Below, piece by piece: positions 13,966 through 30,508 of a DNA stretch of 64,000 nt. Location of the stretch: assembly GCA_023078555.1 (NCBI GenBank), contig CM041197.1, positions 11,753,257 through 11,817,256 of the forward strand, written 5' to 3'. This DNA is from Ulva prolifera. Lineage: Eukaryota > Chlorophyta > Ulvophyceae > Ulvales > Ulvaceae. Within the stretch, counting starts at the first letter, position 1; each line of letters starts with the position of its first letter. The notes under the pieces are model-generated. The model was not told the DNA's origin. It was given only the letters and a program-made list of their open reading frames with translations, and did no database searches. The translations under genes were made by a program, and so were the position numbers.

Positions 13966-14035
13966 ACAGCAGAACACGTGTACAGCATGCACCAGATGAA
14001 TTCATCTGGTGCATGCTGTACACGTGTTCTGCTGT
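13966..14035. repeat. 70-bp perfect palindrome
   Basis: Positions 13966-14000 are the exact reverse complement of 14001-14035 with no spacer, so all 35 pairs match. The centre is ATGAATTCAT. The left arm grows out of a short AGCAGAAC repeat. Such sequence would extrude as a cruciform and is normally unstable, so it may be recent, functional or an assembly fold-back. Confidence 0.95.
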
Positions 14036-14885
14036 CGTGGTTAACCACCGCGACAGCACAGCCCCCTGTGAAAGTTTGGCCCCCTGTGAAGCAGGGCTCT
14101 CTGCTCACACAGTCCCTCAAGGGCTACATACTTGTGGCAGTTCATGACCAGAGGATGATAGTTCAGTGACATGTCAAGTTCATCACTGGACGTCAGCGCA
14201 CTCCATGGACCTGCCTCCACCAGGTTGAGATGTGGAGGCTTGCGTAGCCCGAAGGATGTGAACGCATTGTTTGTGCGTGCGGCTCCCCTGGTTGTTGCCC
14301 GCGATGCTTGCTGCTCCCTCAGGCTGCCACGCCCGCTTTGTCCTTGAACAATAGTGGGAGTCCCAAGCACTCACATGACGTCCCGAGCACTCACATGGTG
14401 TCTCGAGCATGCACACTGCCATACGGCCTGGGCGGGTGCTGCCGTGTGCGGGTGTGTGTCGGTATGTGCTGCGTTTTGCTGGTTGCGTGGGTGGGGGTGT
14501 GAGGTTCTCCTCGTGATTGCCCGCGGTGCTGCCACGCTCGCGTGGGCCTTGCAACACACTGCCATGTACTAGTACAGGTGCCAGTGCAGCAAATCCTGTT
14601 GCATGCTGCGGCCCTGCTGTCATGGGGATTGCACGGCCCACGTGGGGGTGCACCCCCACAGCAGGTAGCGCTATGGTGCACACTGCAGACATAGCTAGCA
14701 CAGCGACACAAGACACGAGACACGCGAAAGCCGTGTTCTGCACATATACAGCACCTTCTTTGCAGGAGGGATGTAGTTGCGGGCAGTGTTGATGAGGTGG
14801 GACTGTGTCTGCTGTGTTGTTCATTGCAGAAGAGTGAACAGGTGCAGGCAAACATTTGTACAGCAGAAGAAGCTCTTCGAAAACA

Positions 14886-14917
14886 GCGTGCATACACACA
14901 TGTGTGTATGCACGCTT
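14886..14917. repeat. 32-bp perfect palindrome followed by T run
   Basis: Positions 14886-14917 form a perfect palindrome (16-bp arms, centre ACACATGTGT) followed by TTTT. A second small palindrome, GGTTGTACAACC, follows at about 14922. The hairpin-plus-T layout resembles a terminator or processing signal, but no RNA gene is recognisable upstream. Confidence 0.8.
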
Positions 14918-14956
14918 TTTGGTTGTACAACCATGCATGATGTCCAGCAGTCCCCT

Positions 14957-14957
<1 letters not shown>

Positions 14958-15000
<43 letters not shown>
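14958..15000. repeat. Poly-C run of 43
   Basis: A single-base run of C on the plus strand (poly-G on the minus strand), able to form G-quadruplex structures. It is flanked by AT-neutral non-coding sequence. Its length may be imprecise because homopolymers are error-prone in sequencing. Confidence 0.95.
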
Positions 15001-15002
<2 letters not shown>

Positions 15003-15590
15003 CACAGACCCTAGTCAAGCAGTGCTGCATTGAGCAGCCATTGTCCCACGCAAGTTCACACAGTCACACATGTGACTGTACGTATACAGTATACTGTATG
15101 TACACTTTCAGATGCCCGCCACTTTCCGCCTTCCACCTGCTTTCTGCTTCACCAACTCTGTCCTTATGTTACATCAACTGCACAAACATCAACGCTGCAT
15201 GCATGCACAAAACAAGAACAGTCCAGACCCATGTTTGTGTGCATGACGTCCTGGGGGTGGCTGCAGGTGCCCATGCAGGTGCCCCTTCTGCTGCGGCCAG
15301 CCAGCAAACAGGTCGCCATTCAGCGGAACCTGCAAGTTCAAAGGCGTGCACTACGACTGTGTCAACCGAGGTTAACGCGGGACACCGCGTGCACGTGCAC
15401 TGTGGCCGCAGCTGAGCCACGCCGCCGCCCCGCTGCCATCGCTCATCACCGCTCCCCGCACCTGATGAGCACCTGAGATGTAGCACTGAAGAGGGGGGGG
15501 TCGGCGGACGTGCTGTATATCAGCACTGTGTCTTGTTCCAAAGCGGGACAGACCAGGTGGGGGAACGGACTCTGATTGCCATGCCCGTGC

Positions 15591-15690
15591 AACCCGGGAG
15601 GGCTGCTCCACCTCTTTTAACCCGGGAGGGCTGCTCCACCTCTCGTCTGCAAGCTGGGGGGGGGGGGGGGGGGGGGGGGGGGGGTGGGGG
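15591..15690. repeat. 25-bp direct repeat pair and G29 run
   Basis: AACCCGGGAGGGCTGCTCC plus ACCTCT occurs at 15591-15615 and again at 15619-15643. A run of 29 G follows at 15656-15684, interrupted by one T and followed by further G. No gene is apparent. Confidence 0.9.
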
Positions 15691-16695
15691 GCAGCTCTTG
15701 AAGAAGACGGGGGAACGCGAGGTGGGGTGGTGTGGCAGTATCACCGGAGGTGCTAGATTATCTTGATGTGGACTAGATGCTGACCTGTATGCATGCCGTG
15801 GACATGCATGCATGCCCTGTTTGCATGCGTTTTTTGGTAGTTGTACCATTGTTGTATGATGTACACATGATAGATGGCAGTCGTGGAAGTCATGCAAGGA
15901 TGTCTTTGAATTTGGTGTTCTGGGCCCACGGCGATATCATATGTCGGTGAATTTCATGCTAGATTGCAGTAGCAGGCCGGATGTGAGGTGCAGGGGTCGT
16001 CGCGTGAACAGCCAGGGTTGGGGTTACTTTATTGCAGCGGTAGGCAAGGCAGGAGGCCAGCTGGTGTCCTCCAGAGTGTGCCCAGTACCGCTGGTTTTTT
16101 TTTTAAAATGTATGTTGGGTATCTTATATGCTGTACTTCCATGATCTGGGTTTATAGAGGGCCCTGCATGCAGATAAAGGGTATGAAGTGTCCCCCTGAG
16201 AAGCTGAATCACCAGTGAACGTCCGAGTTGCCACCATCTCTATGTTTCATGTATCTCTAGAGATATGCCTAGGTCGATTTAGCCTTGGAGTGTGTGGCCT
16301 TCCAATTGTGTATGGTAGAGTAGTCTGTAATAGCAGTGATTACCACTGGTGCAGGGAACCTGCATGCACTTGTTTGCACAACGGGTGATTGTCTGGCCAT
16401 CATCAACTCAACTTTGTCTCTACGCCCTTGAATTCCCTTGAATTCTCGACTGCAGCGGCCCATATGATATATTTTTTTGGACCAGGGCACATGTACTACT
16501 AGTAGTGCAGCTGGACCAGCAGCTGGGGTGGCAGGGCCGCATGCATATTCGGCGGGTTGCGAAGCACATGTACAGTCACATGTTTACATGTATACAGTCA
16601 CATGTCTATACAGCTGTGACCAGATCATGACGCCACAGGTTGCCATGGTGTGCACCATACCATGTGTACCTGAGACTGTTTTGCCCACTGGCATG

Positions 16696-16735
16696 TGTTA
16701 CAAGGACAAAGCAAGCAAGGCAGGTAGCACCGTGC
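16696..16735 (-). repeat. Element A fragment, terminal part
   Basis: TGTTACAAGGACAAAGC, AAGCAAGGCAGGTAGCACCG and the next few bases match the end of element A (reverse complement of 6186-6222 and 35848-35882). Similar fragments lie at 19020-19064 and, in the opposite sense, 7236-7278, 14295-14345 and 54415-54455. This end is the most widely copied part of the element. Confidence 0.6.
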
Positions 16736-19700
16736 AAGCCCACTGGCATGTTTCGACCATGTGTTCTCCAGAATATTGTTTCGTGCCTGCCAGCTCAGCT
16801 GCCATGTGTCCCCACAATACACACTAAATGCGTTGTCCCTGGAATCTGAGTCATGAACCCGGCCAGGGCCTGGATGCTCTGACTCTATATAGTTGACTCA
16901 ATGGAGATCATCACTTCACACAACAGCTCAAGCACAATATTTTTGGGTCTGCATGAGTTTGAGAAGCAGTCAGCATCATGTAACTCTGCCAATGCCCTGA
17001 TGGAATCAATGGATGTCATAGAACAGCTATGAAACCATGTACGTACAGCCACGCATATATTTGTCAGGGCAGTGCCATTGGAACACTCAGTGGTGGCACA
17101 CGCAGCAGCAGCGGGTCAGGTGTGTTCCTCCCTAGGGCACTGCCTGCACATGTGGCAGCACAAACATGAAGATGGCGTCATGCCAGGAGCACTTCATCCT
17201 TCTGTAAAGTGGACGCGCTGCTGTTCTTCGGTCCTGTTCATGTTCCTGTTCCTGCTTTACAATGGTATAAAGTAACGGCATCGCAAGCACATTTACAGCA
17301 GCGGTTACAGAAGAGTGAACGGGCGTGAGATGACAAATACCACATAAGAAACCAAGCACAGCTGTGTAGCTGCAGCTGCAGACGAGTTCGCGGGTGCAGA
17401 CAGGCACAGCAAATGAACACAACCACCAACCATGCCCAACTCACCTGCACGGCCGTCATAACCAGTGCAAGCAGAACCCCAACATCTCAAGCAATTGTAA
17501 CGGACCGCCAGACTCTGACATCATGATGATCTCCCCCCACGTCCGCATCCTAGGCCTGTGCAGCTGCGCAGCGCTGCCTGCCAGTGCCTCCGAGAGTCTC
17601 CCTGGCCAGCTTTGACCTCATAACCTGCAGAAGAGGATCAATAGACTAGCCTAGTGGCCATACACAATGAAAGAGCGGTAGCTGCTGCCTAGGCTGCATG
17701 TGTGTTGCAAGCCCTGGGGACAGAGCCTAGGGCGAGTGGCGCTGCGCAGGTGGACATGTACAGCGCATATCCACGTGGATATAGTACTAGCTAAGCTTTG
17801 ATGGGATACACCCACACGCAGACACAGACAGGCTACGCATTCACTGAACTTACCCATGTATCGTATGAGTGTACAAACGTACTGCTTCTTACAGGACCTG
17901 TGCCGTCCGGACGGCCTCAGTTGCATAATTACAGACTGAGGTTAACATGCATGCATGCGGTGGCTAGAGGGCAGGTGGAGCAGCTGCGCGCAGCGCCTAC
18001 TTGTCGAGCGGTTCCGCGTGCAGCGGAAACATCTGTCAGCTCACATCTGAAGCCTGTACTGCGCCAGGCTGTTTCAGTGATCCCATGGACCCTTGGCACT
18101 CTTGCTTGTAGAATGGACGGACTCGATTGCCTACCGAACTCGAACCTGAGCCGACAGTAGCCAATTATGAAAGACATTGAGAAAAAGTTTGTATTGCGGT
18201 CTGTCGAGTTGCCGTCGCAGTGTCAATGTTGGGATACATTCGGCTACTGGTGCGCGACTGGTCAGCAGTACCTTGTCGCGGCTCACCAGTGCGACTCTGA
18301 CATAACTGATTTGTTTAGAGCATCTGAGTCGCCAGACTGTAGAAGTGCGCCACGTCGTGCTGATCAGTTGAGGACAGCCGAGCCATGCTCTACTCGCCGA
18401 CCCGCTGACAGCGCTGCATGCCGCGCGCAGCCACCACAGCACCAGTCAGTCATGTCTCGGGCCTGGATTCCTGATGATATACAAGCCCCAGCGGACACCT
18501 CAGCAGCGCCATAAAGGTCTGTTGACAGTGGCATCAGTCAGCGACCCGGGCCAGCAGCACATGCCAGATACACACCAGCAATCTACGCTTTGCTCTATTT
18601 GGGATGTTATGGCCATCACAGAGTCGCATGGTGTCTGTCATCGGTCGCAGTTGGCCCTGGGTGAAGTGATCAAGAAGCATTATGTACTGCTACATCTTCT
18701 GCAGATCACCCTCAGGAATATGTGAGAGTCCGTGCAGCATCGTGTCATCCTACGTGGCTCACTGATCAGTGTATGGTTGCAGTCTCCGTGCGATTCAGAA
18801 CACGGTAGGCAACTGGCACATGCTACGTACACAGTGGTACCATCACAGCTGCTTGCCTTTTGCCACTGTTCCTCGCGGCAGCAGTGCCAGATCCGTCACT
18901 GTAGCTGCAGTGTAAGCACCTGGGCCCAGGCGCCAGTGAGTAAGGACTGGGAGGAGCGATTCCGCACGGGTATGCACACACCTCTGGCTGCAGGGACAGC
19001 CATGCATGTCAGGGCCTCTGTGTTACGAGGACAGAGCCAGAGAGGCAGGTAGCACCGCAGGCGACGACCAGGGGCGCCACACACACACGCACAAGCAACC
19101 GCCAGCATCCAACAGACTGACACCGTCGCGCCGCTGCAAGCAACACCGTCCACACATGCCTGTACCCGCACACCAGAGCCTATGTGGCCAGTCTGCGACA
19201 TGTCCTGGAAGTCAAACACCTGGAGCACGTCGCGACGTGCTAGGCATGTCTGGTGCAGCGGGCAGATGACTGAATCAGAAGGGCAACAAACGCCTGACCT
19301 CCAGCACACCATGCATGCCCACACTGGCATATCCGCATATGCCACTATATTGGCCAGTATAGCCGTAGTAAAGTAGAGTAAATCTGAATTAAATGAGCCG
19401 TATCCAATCGGAAATTGAGAACTCCGAGTGAACAAGACCACATATGCTGGTAGTCCATGCAGTCCCCTTTATCGGCCTCAGCACGCGTGGGGTGGCCACT
19501 CCACAGACACAACCACTGCAGGCCTCTGCACACGCATCTGCCACGGCGTCTCGGGCGGGTGCGTTGGCAGCGATTTCAGCAGCAATTCACTGAGGAGAGA
19601 GCTGCTTAAACATGGGTTGTGCACTGGCGGTGCCAGTCTGGCACTGGCCGCAGACCGATGGCGCAACACCGGTCCACGCCTGTGGATGCTGCTGCGATTT

Positions 19701-21060
19701 TCCCAAGCTGTGCATCTATGAATTCTGGGCCGCACGATTTTCATATTCGCATGTCCTCAGAGGTGGTGTGGTGGCTGCTGGCAGCCATGCATGGCGGCTC
19801 CTGTGGCCATCCGAGGTCGTCCAGCCTTGAACAAGGCGAGTGTTGGTCTGTTCGTGTGCTGGTATGGAGTTTTTGCACCAAGACGTGGCGTGATGGAAGA
19901 GTTGTTGTCTGGCTGCGCCGGAGTGGCTATGGACGGGACTCAGAGACTGCTCTACATTCAGGCAGTGTGGATGTGATGGGGACGTGAGGTGCTGGGTACA
20001 TCTGTCAATACTTGTAGCGCCACCTCCCTCTCCGACTCAATGCTTGTCCCACACAATGCAGTGGCCTGCTTTGAGGCGGAGTATAAGCGTACGCACTCCT
20101 TGGTGCCTAAGCTGCGCTGTACGCCGAGTGTATGCACTCTTCCTGTGTGCCGAATTGTGGCTAGAAGTGATCCGCGCGGCGCCGATCAGTCCACGCCCTC
20201 AGCAAGAAATCTCATGGTTCACTCACATGTAGCGGGTCACAATATCGTTACAAACAACTGCTCAAGATGGCCAGTAGTCTCAACATGAGGGAGGGTAGCA
20301 CAATACAGCTACACTCATGATCTACACCCTCTCACGCACAGCTGTGAACTTCACACTGCACTCTCTACCCACAGGTGGGCCACATACACGTCAGCATCAT
20401 ACACGTCAGCATCTGTCACTTGCGCACTTCTCCCCTGAGTGCTGTCAATGCGGTGCATTCCCCCGTCCGCTCATTCCGGTCTGTCATCGTCTGTTCCCAT
20501 CTTAGTCATCACCCCCACAACCAAATCTTAGAAAAACCACAATCGCAAACAGAAGAGTCAAAATACATGACGTGCGGACATCAGAAAGTCGCAGCTGTCC
20601 TGTCAAGGGGCGGCCGCCTACAAAACGGCGGCCCTCTGCCCCCGGAAAAATATATAAAAAAAAGCGCTTACGGGTCCCGCACTGTCGAACAGTGAGCCCG
20701 GAAGCAATACAGTCAAAAAGCAAACAACAAAAACACAGTCGCAGCCCAGCAGACACGGCGCACGGCGACCCAGTGCAGCTGTGGACACAGTGCGCGGTAT
20801 GCACTGCCGCTGCTCCAGGTCGAATCCTGGCCCTATAATCAGGTACAATTTGCAAATGGCAGCCCTAAGAATGCAGCAAGATGTCTCAACCCTGGCGCCC
20901 GCACCACACCCCGCTGGCGTGCGCTCACGGGTGGGTATAGAGCCCCCGCACCCGGAGCCGGGCCCCCCGGCCGAGCCAGCGGCGCCCCCTGGACAAGGGC
21001 TTTCCGCAGCAGCCCCTGGCATCGGGGCCCCAGCAGCGCCGGCCGGTGCCTTCGGTGCAG

Positions 21061-21924
21061 TCATTGGAAGTTTTTGCAGTTCTGCTTGTGCCATATGTCC
21101 CCACAGGCCACTTTCTGGCCCTTCCTGCCCTTGCAGAAGCCGCACCAGGAGTGGGCCTTGACTGAGCAGCACCACGGGCACTGACACTGCCTGCACCTGC
21201 ACCACCACCTCCCATCAGCAGGAGGCAGGCCACTCGGGGCATATACTCTGGCCTGTGTGGCTGGTACCACATGGCTGCATTAATGCATGGCGAAACATGT
21301 CTGGCTGGCAAGACACCAACAGCACTCCTGGTGGGGGGCTGTTGTCAATACATGTGCGTAGCTGTGAATGCATGACTGCACATCCCTGTCCATTGTGACA
21401 TCAGCAGTTTTGGACTGCGGGTCATGCGAATCCTCTGCCTTCACTGGTGGCACAGCTGGGGTGGTGTGCTGTGTGGATGACCGTCTTGCCAGCTGGCAAG
21501 CAGCAATGATTCTTCTTTGAGGGAAAACGATGTGGGAAAACGATGGCGGATGGCGGGCACACCTGCTGTAGCAGCGATTATCATTCATGAGCTTCCGCCC
21601 GCTTGCTCTGAGTGCGATCTCCAGAAACCCAAGATCACCATCACCATCCCCTTCTGACTCCTCGCCCGAGCCCAGGCTGAGTCCTCTGCCCTCCACAGCC
21701 CCACGCGCCTCCGCAACATCAGCCCAGTGGCCTTGCTCTCCCTGTGCCGTCAGGTTCTGCAGCAGGTGTGGCTCCACCACAGCAAAATCCACATCAGAGT
21801 GGTAGTCTTCCTGGAGGGCAGCCAAGCCACTGCTCCTGCCGGGAGCCTGGCGAAGCGGGGTACCCCTCGCATGTGCCTGAGGAGCTGTCGCAGCCACCCC
21901 GAGCAGCAGTAGATGCAGCAGCAT
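21061..21924 (-). CDS. Candidate secreted cysteine-rich protein, two exons
   Basis: Exon 1 (21924-21563) starts MLLHLLLLGVAATAPQAHA, a convincing signal peptide. It continues as a soluble acidic chain with one N-glycosylation sequon (NLT) and a Glu/Asp/Gly-rich stretch. A donor GTGTGC at 21562 and an acceptor GCCAG ending at 21248 join it in phase to exon 2 (21247-21061). Exon 2 encodes a dense cysteine cluster (WWCRCRQCQCPWCC, then SWCGFCKGRKG, then ACGDIWHKQNCKNFQ) and stops. The predicted product is 182 residues. I do not recognise the family. The Cys spacing could be a disulfide-rich extracellular domain or a metal-binding module. The join is inferred from frame and splice signals only, and the acceptor is weak. 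Confidence 0.4.
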
Positions 21925-27952
<6,028 letters not shown>

Positions 27953-30085
27953 CTACAGCTTGAATCCGGAGTGAATGGCCACCACGCCTCCAGACAGGGA
28001 TTCGTAATCCACAAACCGGAAGCCGGCAGCCTGGACTTGCTCCGCAAACGACACGGCATCCGGGAACTTGCGTATCGACTCCACCAGGTACCTGCACACA
28101 GCGGGGGCCTCAGTGCCAGTGTTGGGTCTTGGGGCCCGAACACATAGAACAATTCCGCATATCCAGGTCTATTTTTTGGGTGGCAGTCATGAAAATGCTG
28201 CAAAGCGACCCAACACTGCGCAGTGCAGTGCCTCATGTGCAGCTGTTTGCTGTGGTGTACCCCCCTTCACCGGGCACCTCTATGCAGGGGCTGGCACTGC
28301 CGACACGCTGGCCCATGTGGTGCCCAGGCACCTCCAGACTCACACTGTCACCTCTCGATTGCTCTGGCTCTGAATGCAACACGCTCCTGCGACAGAGCTG
28401 CTCACAGATGCATGTGAGACATGCATCATGCCCAGGCTTGCTGGCCACGATCACGTGCACCTGGTGAGAATTTCCGGTGAACTGTGTCATGGGTCAGAGG
28501 CAGGTCATGCAGCGAGACAAGAGAATGAACAGCATGCACAGCCGGTGGCAGTCCAATGAGCTTGTGGCAATCCAGTGATATGGCCGCTACACCACTGGAC
28601 TGCCACAGAGAACCACCTCCAGTATTCAACATACAGAACAGTCCCTCAACAACAGTGCGCAATCACAACACATGCACCAGCCTAGTGCACAACGTGTCAA
28701 GGAATGAGTCAAGGAGATCAGATGCGGAAGAAAACACCGACTGCAATGGCTACAAGGCAACGCAGTCAACAGCCTTCAATCCACGGGGCCTTGTGCTACG
28801 GTTTGGAGCTCCTTCATGCGATCGCCCCGGCTCTTGTCACTACTTGTAATTTGTGTACTGAGTCTAGCACAGGCTGGTGCATGGGCTTTGAGTTCTGAGG
28901 TAGCACAGATGCGTGCGAGGGGGCGGGGCCGTGGTCTCACCTGTAGCTCTCGCTGTCATTCGCGATGACCTGGCCCATGGTTGGGATCACGGTGGAGGAG
29001 TACGCATCGTACACCTCCTTCAGGACCGGGGTCTCCACTGGCGAGAACTCGAGGCACATGAAGCGGCCGCCCCGCTTGAGCACCCGGAACGCCTCGCTCA
29101 GCGCCGCGCCCCGGTTCGTCACGTTGCGGATGCCGAACGCGACGGTGTACGAGTCAAAGGTGTCCGAGTCGAAGGGGAGCTCTTCTGCTGAGGCGGCCAC
29201 CCACTTGAGCCAGGGCCCTGCAGGCGGGTGCGGGCGGGTGCGGGCTGATCAGCAGCACATCAGCCTGTGGCATCGGCTTGCATCGGCGATGGATATCTCA
29301 TCAGCTCGGTAGCCATACCTTAAGCGGGACACGCATCCACAGCAGGAATGTTTGATGTGTGTGTAGCTGGCAGGTGTGGTGCAGGTGGTGTATGCTGAGT
29401 TGACTCTCAGATTGACGGAAGCGTAACTTGCCATCATGACACAGAATCTACAGTCACATCAGCGTTCTCGGTTTGCGGAAAATCTGACACATGACATGGA
29501 GCGCGGTGCGATGGGAAAGGTAGGCATTTGTCAGCAAGGCACACCGGACAGCCCCTTCTTGTCTGCCCGCTTCTGGCCCTCCCGCAGCATTGCTTCGTTG
29601 ATGTCTAAGACGTGAACGGTTCCTGACGAGGATGAAGATGCTCGCATTTCACGGAGGACCCGGAAGGCAATGTCCCCAGTGCCGCCAGCAACGTCCAGGT
29701 GTTGAATGCCAGGCGGAGGGCCCAGCATTGACACGAACTTGTCCTTCCACAAGCGATGCAGTCCTCCACTCATGACATCATTCATAACATCATACTGTGG
29801 TGCCACGTTGTCAAACACCTTCCTCACAAGGGATTCCTTTTCTGACCTTGGCACGTCCTTGTAACCTGCAAAGCACAAGATCCACACGTACTCAGATTCA
29901 CTTTCGAATGGCGTCCATGAGCATCTCGTGCCTCACCCTTCTGGATATAGTCCAATGCGAGGGTTCGCACCGAAGTCAACTGTGTCGGAGTCAGTGGAGA
30001 ACGCCTGGGTGCACTGCAGAAAGCTAGGCCCCAAGGCTATGCGTGCAAGCGCGCTAGCGCACGTTGAACGGGAACGAAGAAGCAT
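27953..30085 (-). CDS. COQ5: COQ5, 2-methoxy-6-polyprenyl-1,4-benzoquinol methylase (mitochondrial)
   Basis: This SAM-dependent methyltransferase performs the C-methylation step of ubiquinone synthesis on the matrix face of the mitochondrial inner membrane. Four exons (30085-29971, 29865-29545, 29217-28941, 28091-27953) join in phase with GT-AG introns to give 283 residues. The first ~30 residues ([20 protein letters not shown]) are Arg/Ser/Ala-rich, as in a mitochondrial presequence. Then come the UbiE/COQ5 signature [18 protein letters not shown] (about 63-80), the SAM-binding [10 protein letters not shown] (94-103), [10 protein letters not shown] and the C-terminal [12 protein letters not shown]. 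The mitochondrial COQ5 wording distinguishes it from plastid MenG. Intron 3 carries a hairpin-family repeat. The gene is divergent from the PDE12-YrdC gene, 423 bp away. Confidence 0.95.
28564..28606. repeat. Hairpin-family unit inside COQ5 intron 3
   Basis: Arms 28564-28577 (GTGGCAATCCAGTG) and 28593-28606 (CACTGGACTGCCAC) pair at 13 of 14 positions around the 15-nt centre ATATGGCCGCTACAC. A diverged half-unit (GGTGGCAGTCCAATG) lies just upstream. Confidence 0.8.
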
Positions 30086-30508
30086 TCAAAAGAAACGCTT
30101 GTAATTGAGAACGCCGTATGGAAGCATGTGGAAATTCTAGCGAGGAGAGCCGAAACAGCTGACGTGTGTCTACATCGAACGTGTTCCCGATCACAATGCT
30201 TCAGTCCAGCTTGATCAGGCAGCCTGGATGTGATTTCTTTTAGCCTTTAATCAATATATCCGTTCGTTGCATAGACGTAAACATCTACCCACTGCGCGTC
30301 AGTATCCAGTTGCCGTGTGGCCACGGGCCACGCCATTGATCACTCAGGCCTCGCATTGAGTTCGGAGCCGGTGGACAGCAAGCGTTTCAGAAACACTGCT
30401 TTGTGACCTTAGCTGTTCGCGTCTTAGTTCATCAGCGGATCGCAGGTGTTTGTAGTGCGAAGGACGGCCACTGCATGCGCCCAGCAACTCCCTTCAAGTG
30501 AACATCAC
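30086..30508. promoter_or_regulatory. Shared divergent promoter region, COQ5 / PDE12-YrdC
   Basis: 423 bp separate the two start codons, which point away from each other. No other gene fits in between, so both promoters and 5' leaders must lie here or overlap the first exons. The stretch is more AT-rich than the exons. I do not see a confident TATA box or a recognised operator. Shared control of two mitochondrial genes is an inference from the arrangement. Confidence 0.6.

Larger units (their letters stand above)
12830..21060. other. Gene-poor region
   Basis: No supportable gene. Open frames are short, overlapping and compositionally like the background. Contents worth noting are listed separately: a 70-bp perfect palindrome, a 32-bp palindrome with T run, poly-C and poly-G runs, and reverse-strand fragments of element A. 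Degenerate copies of the ~60-bp motif also occur at about 14825 and 17306. Confidence 0.5.

Noticed and set aside
20761-20850. Possible second tRNA (T-arm-like CCAGGTCGAATCCTGG and an AGTGC/GCACT stem)
   Set aside because: The T loop has six rather than seven bases, position 33 is not T, and no D arm or acceptor stem can be drawn.
28913-29312. Plus-strand open frames over the COQ5 exons
   Set aside because: They are shadows of the minus-strand gene, whose protein has clear family motifs.
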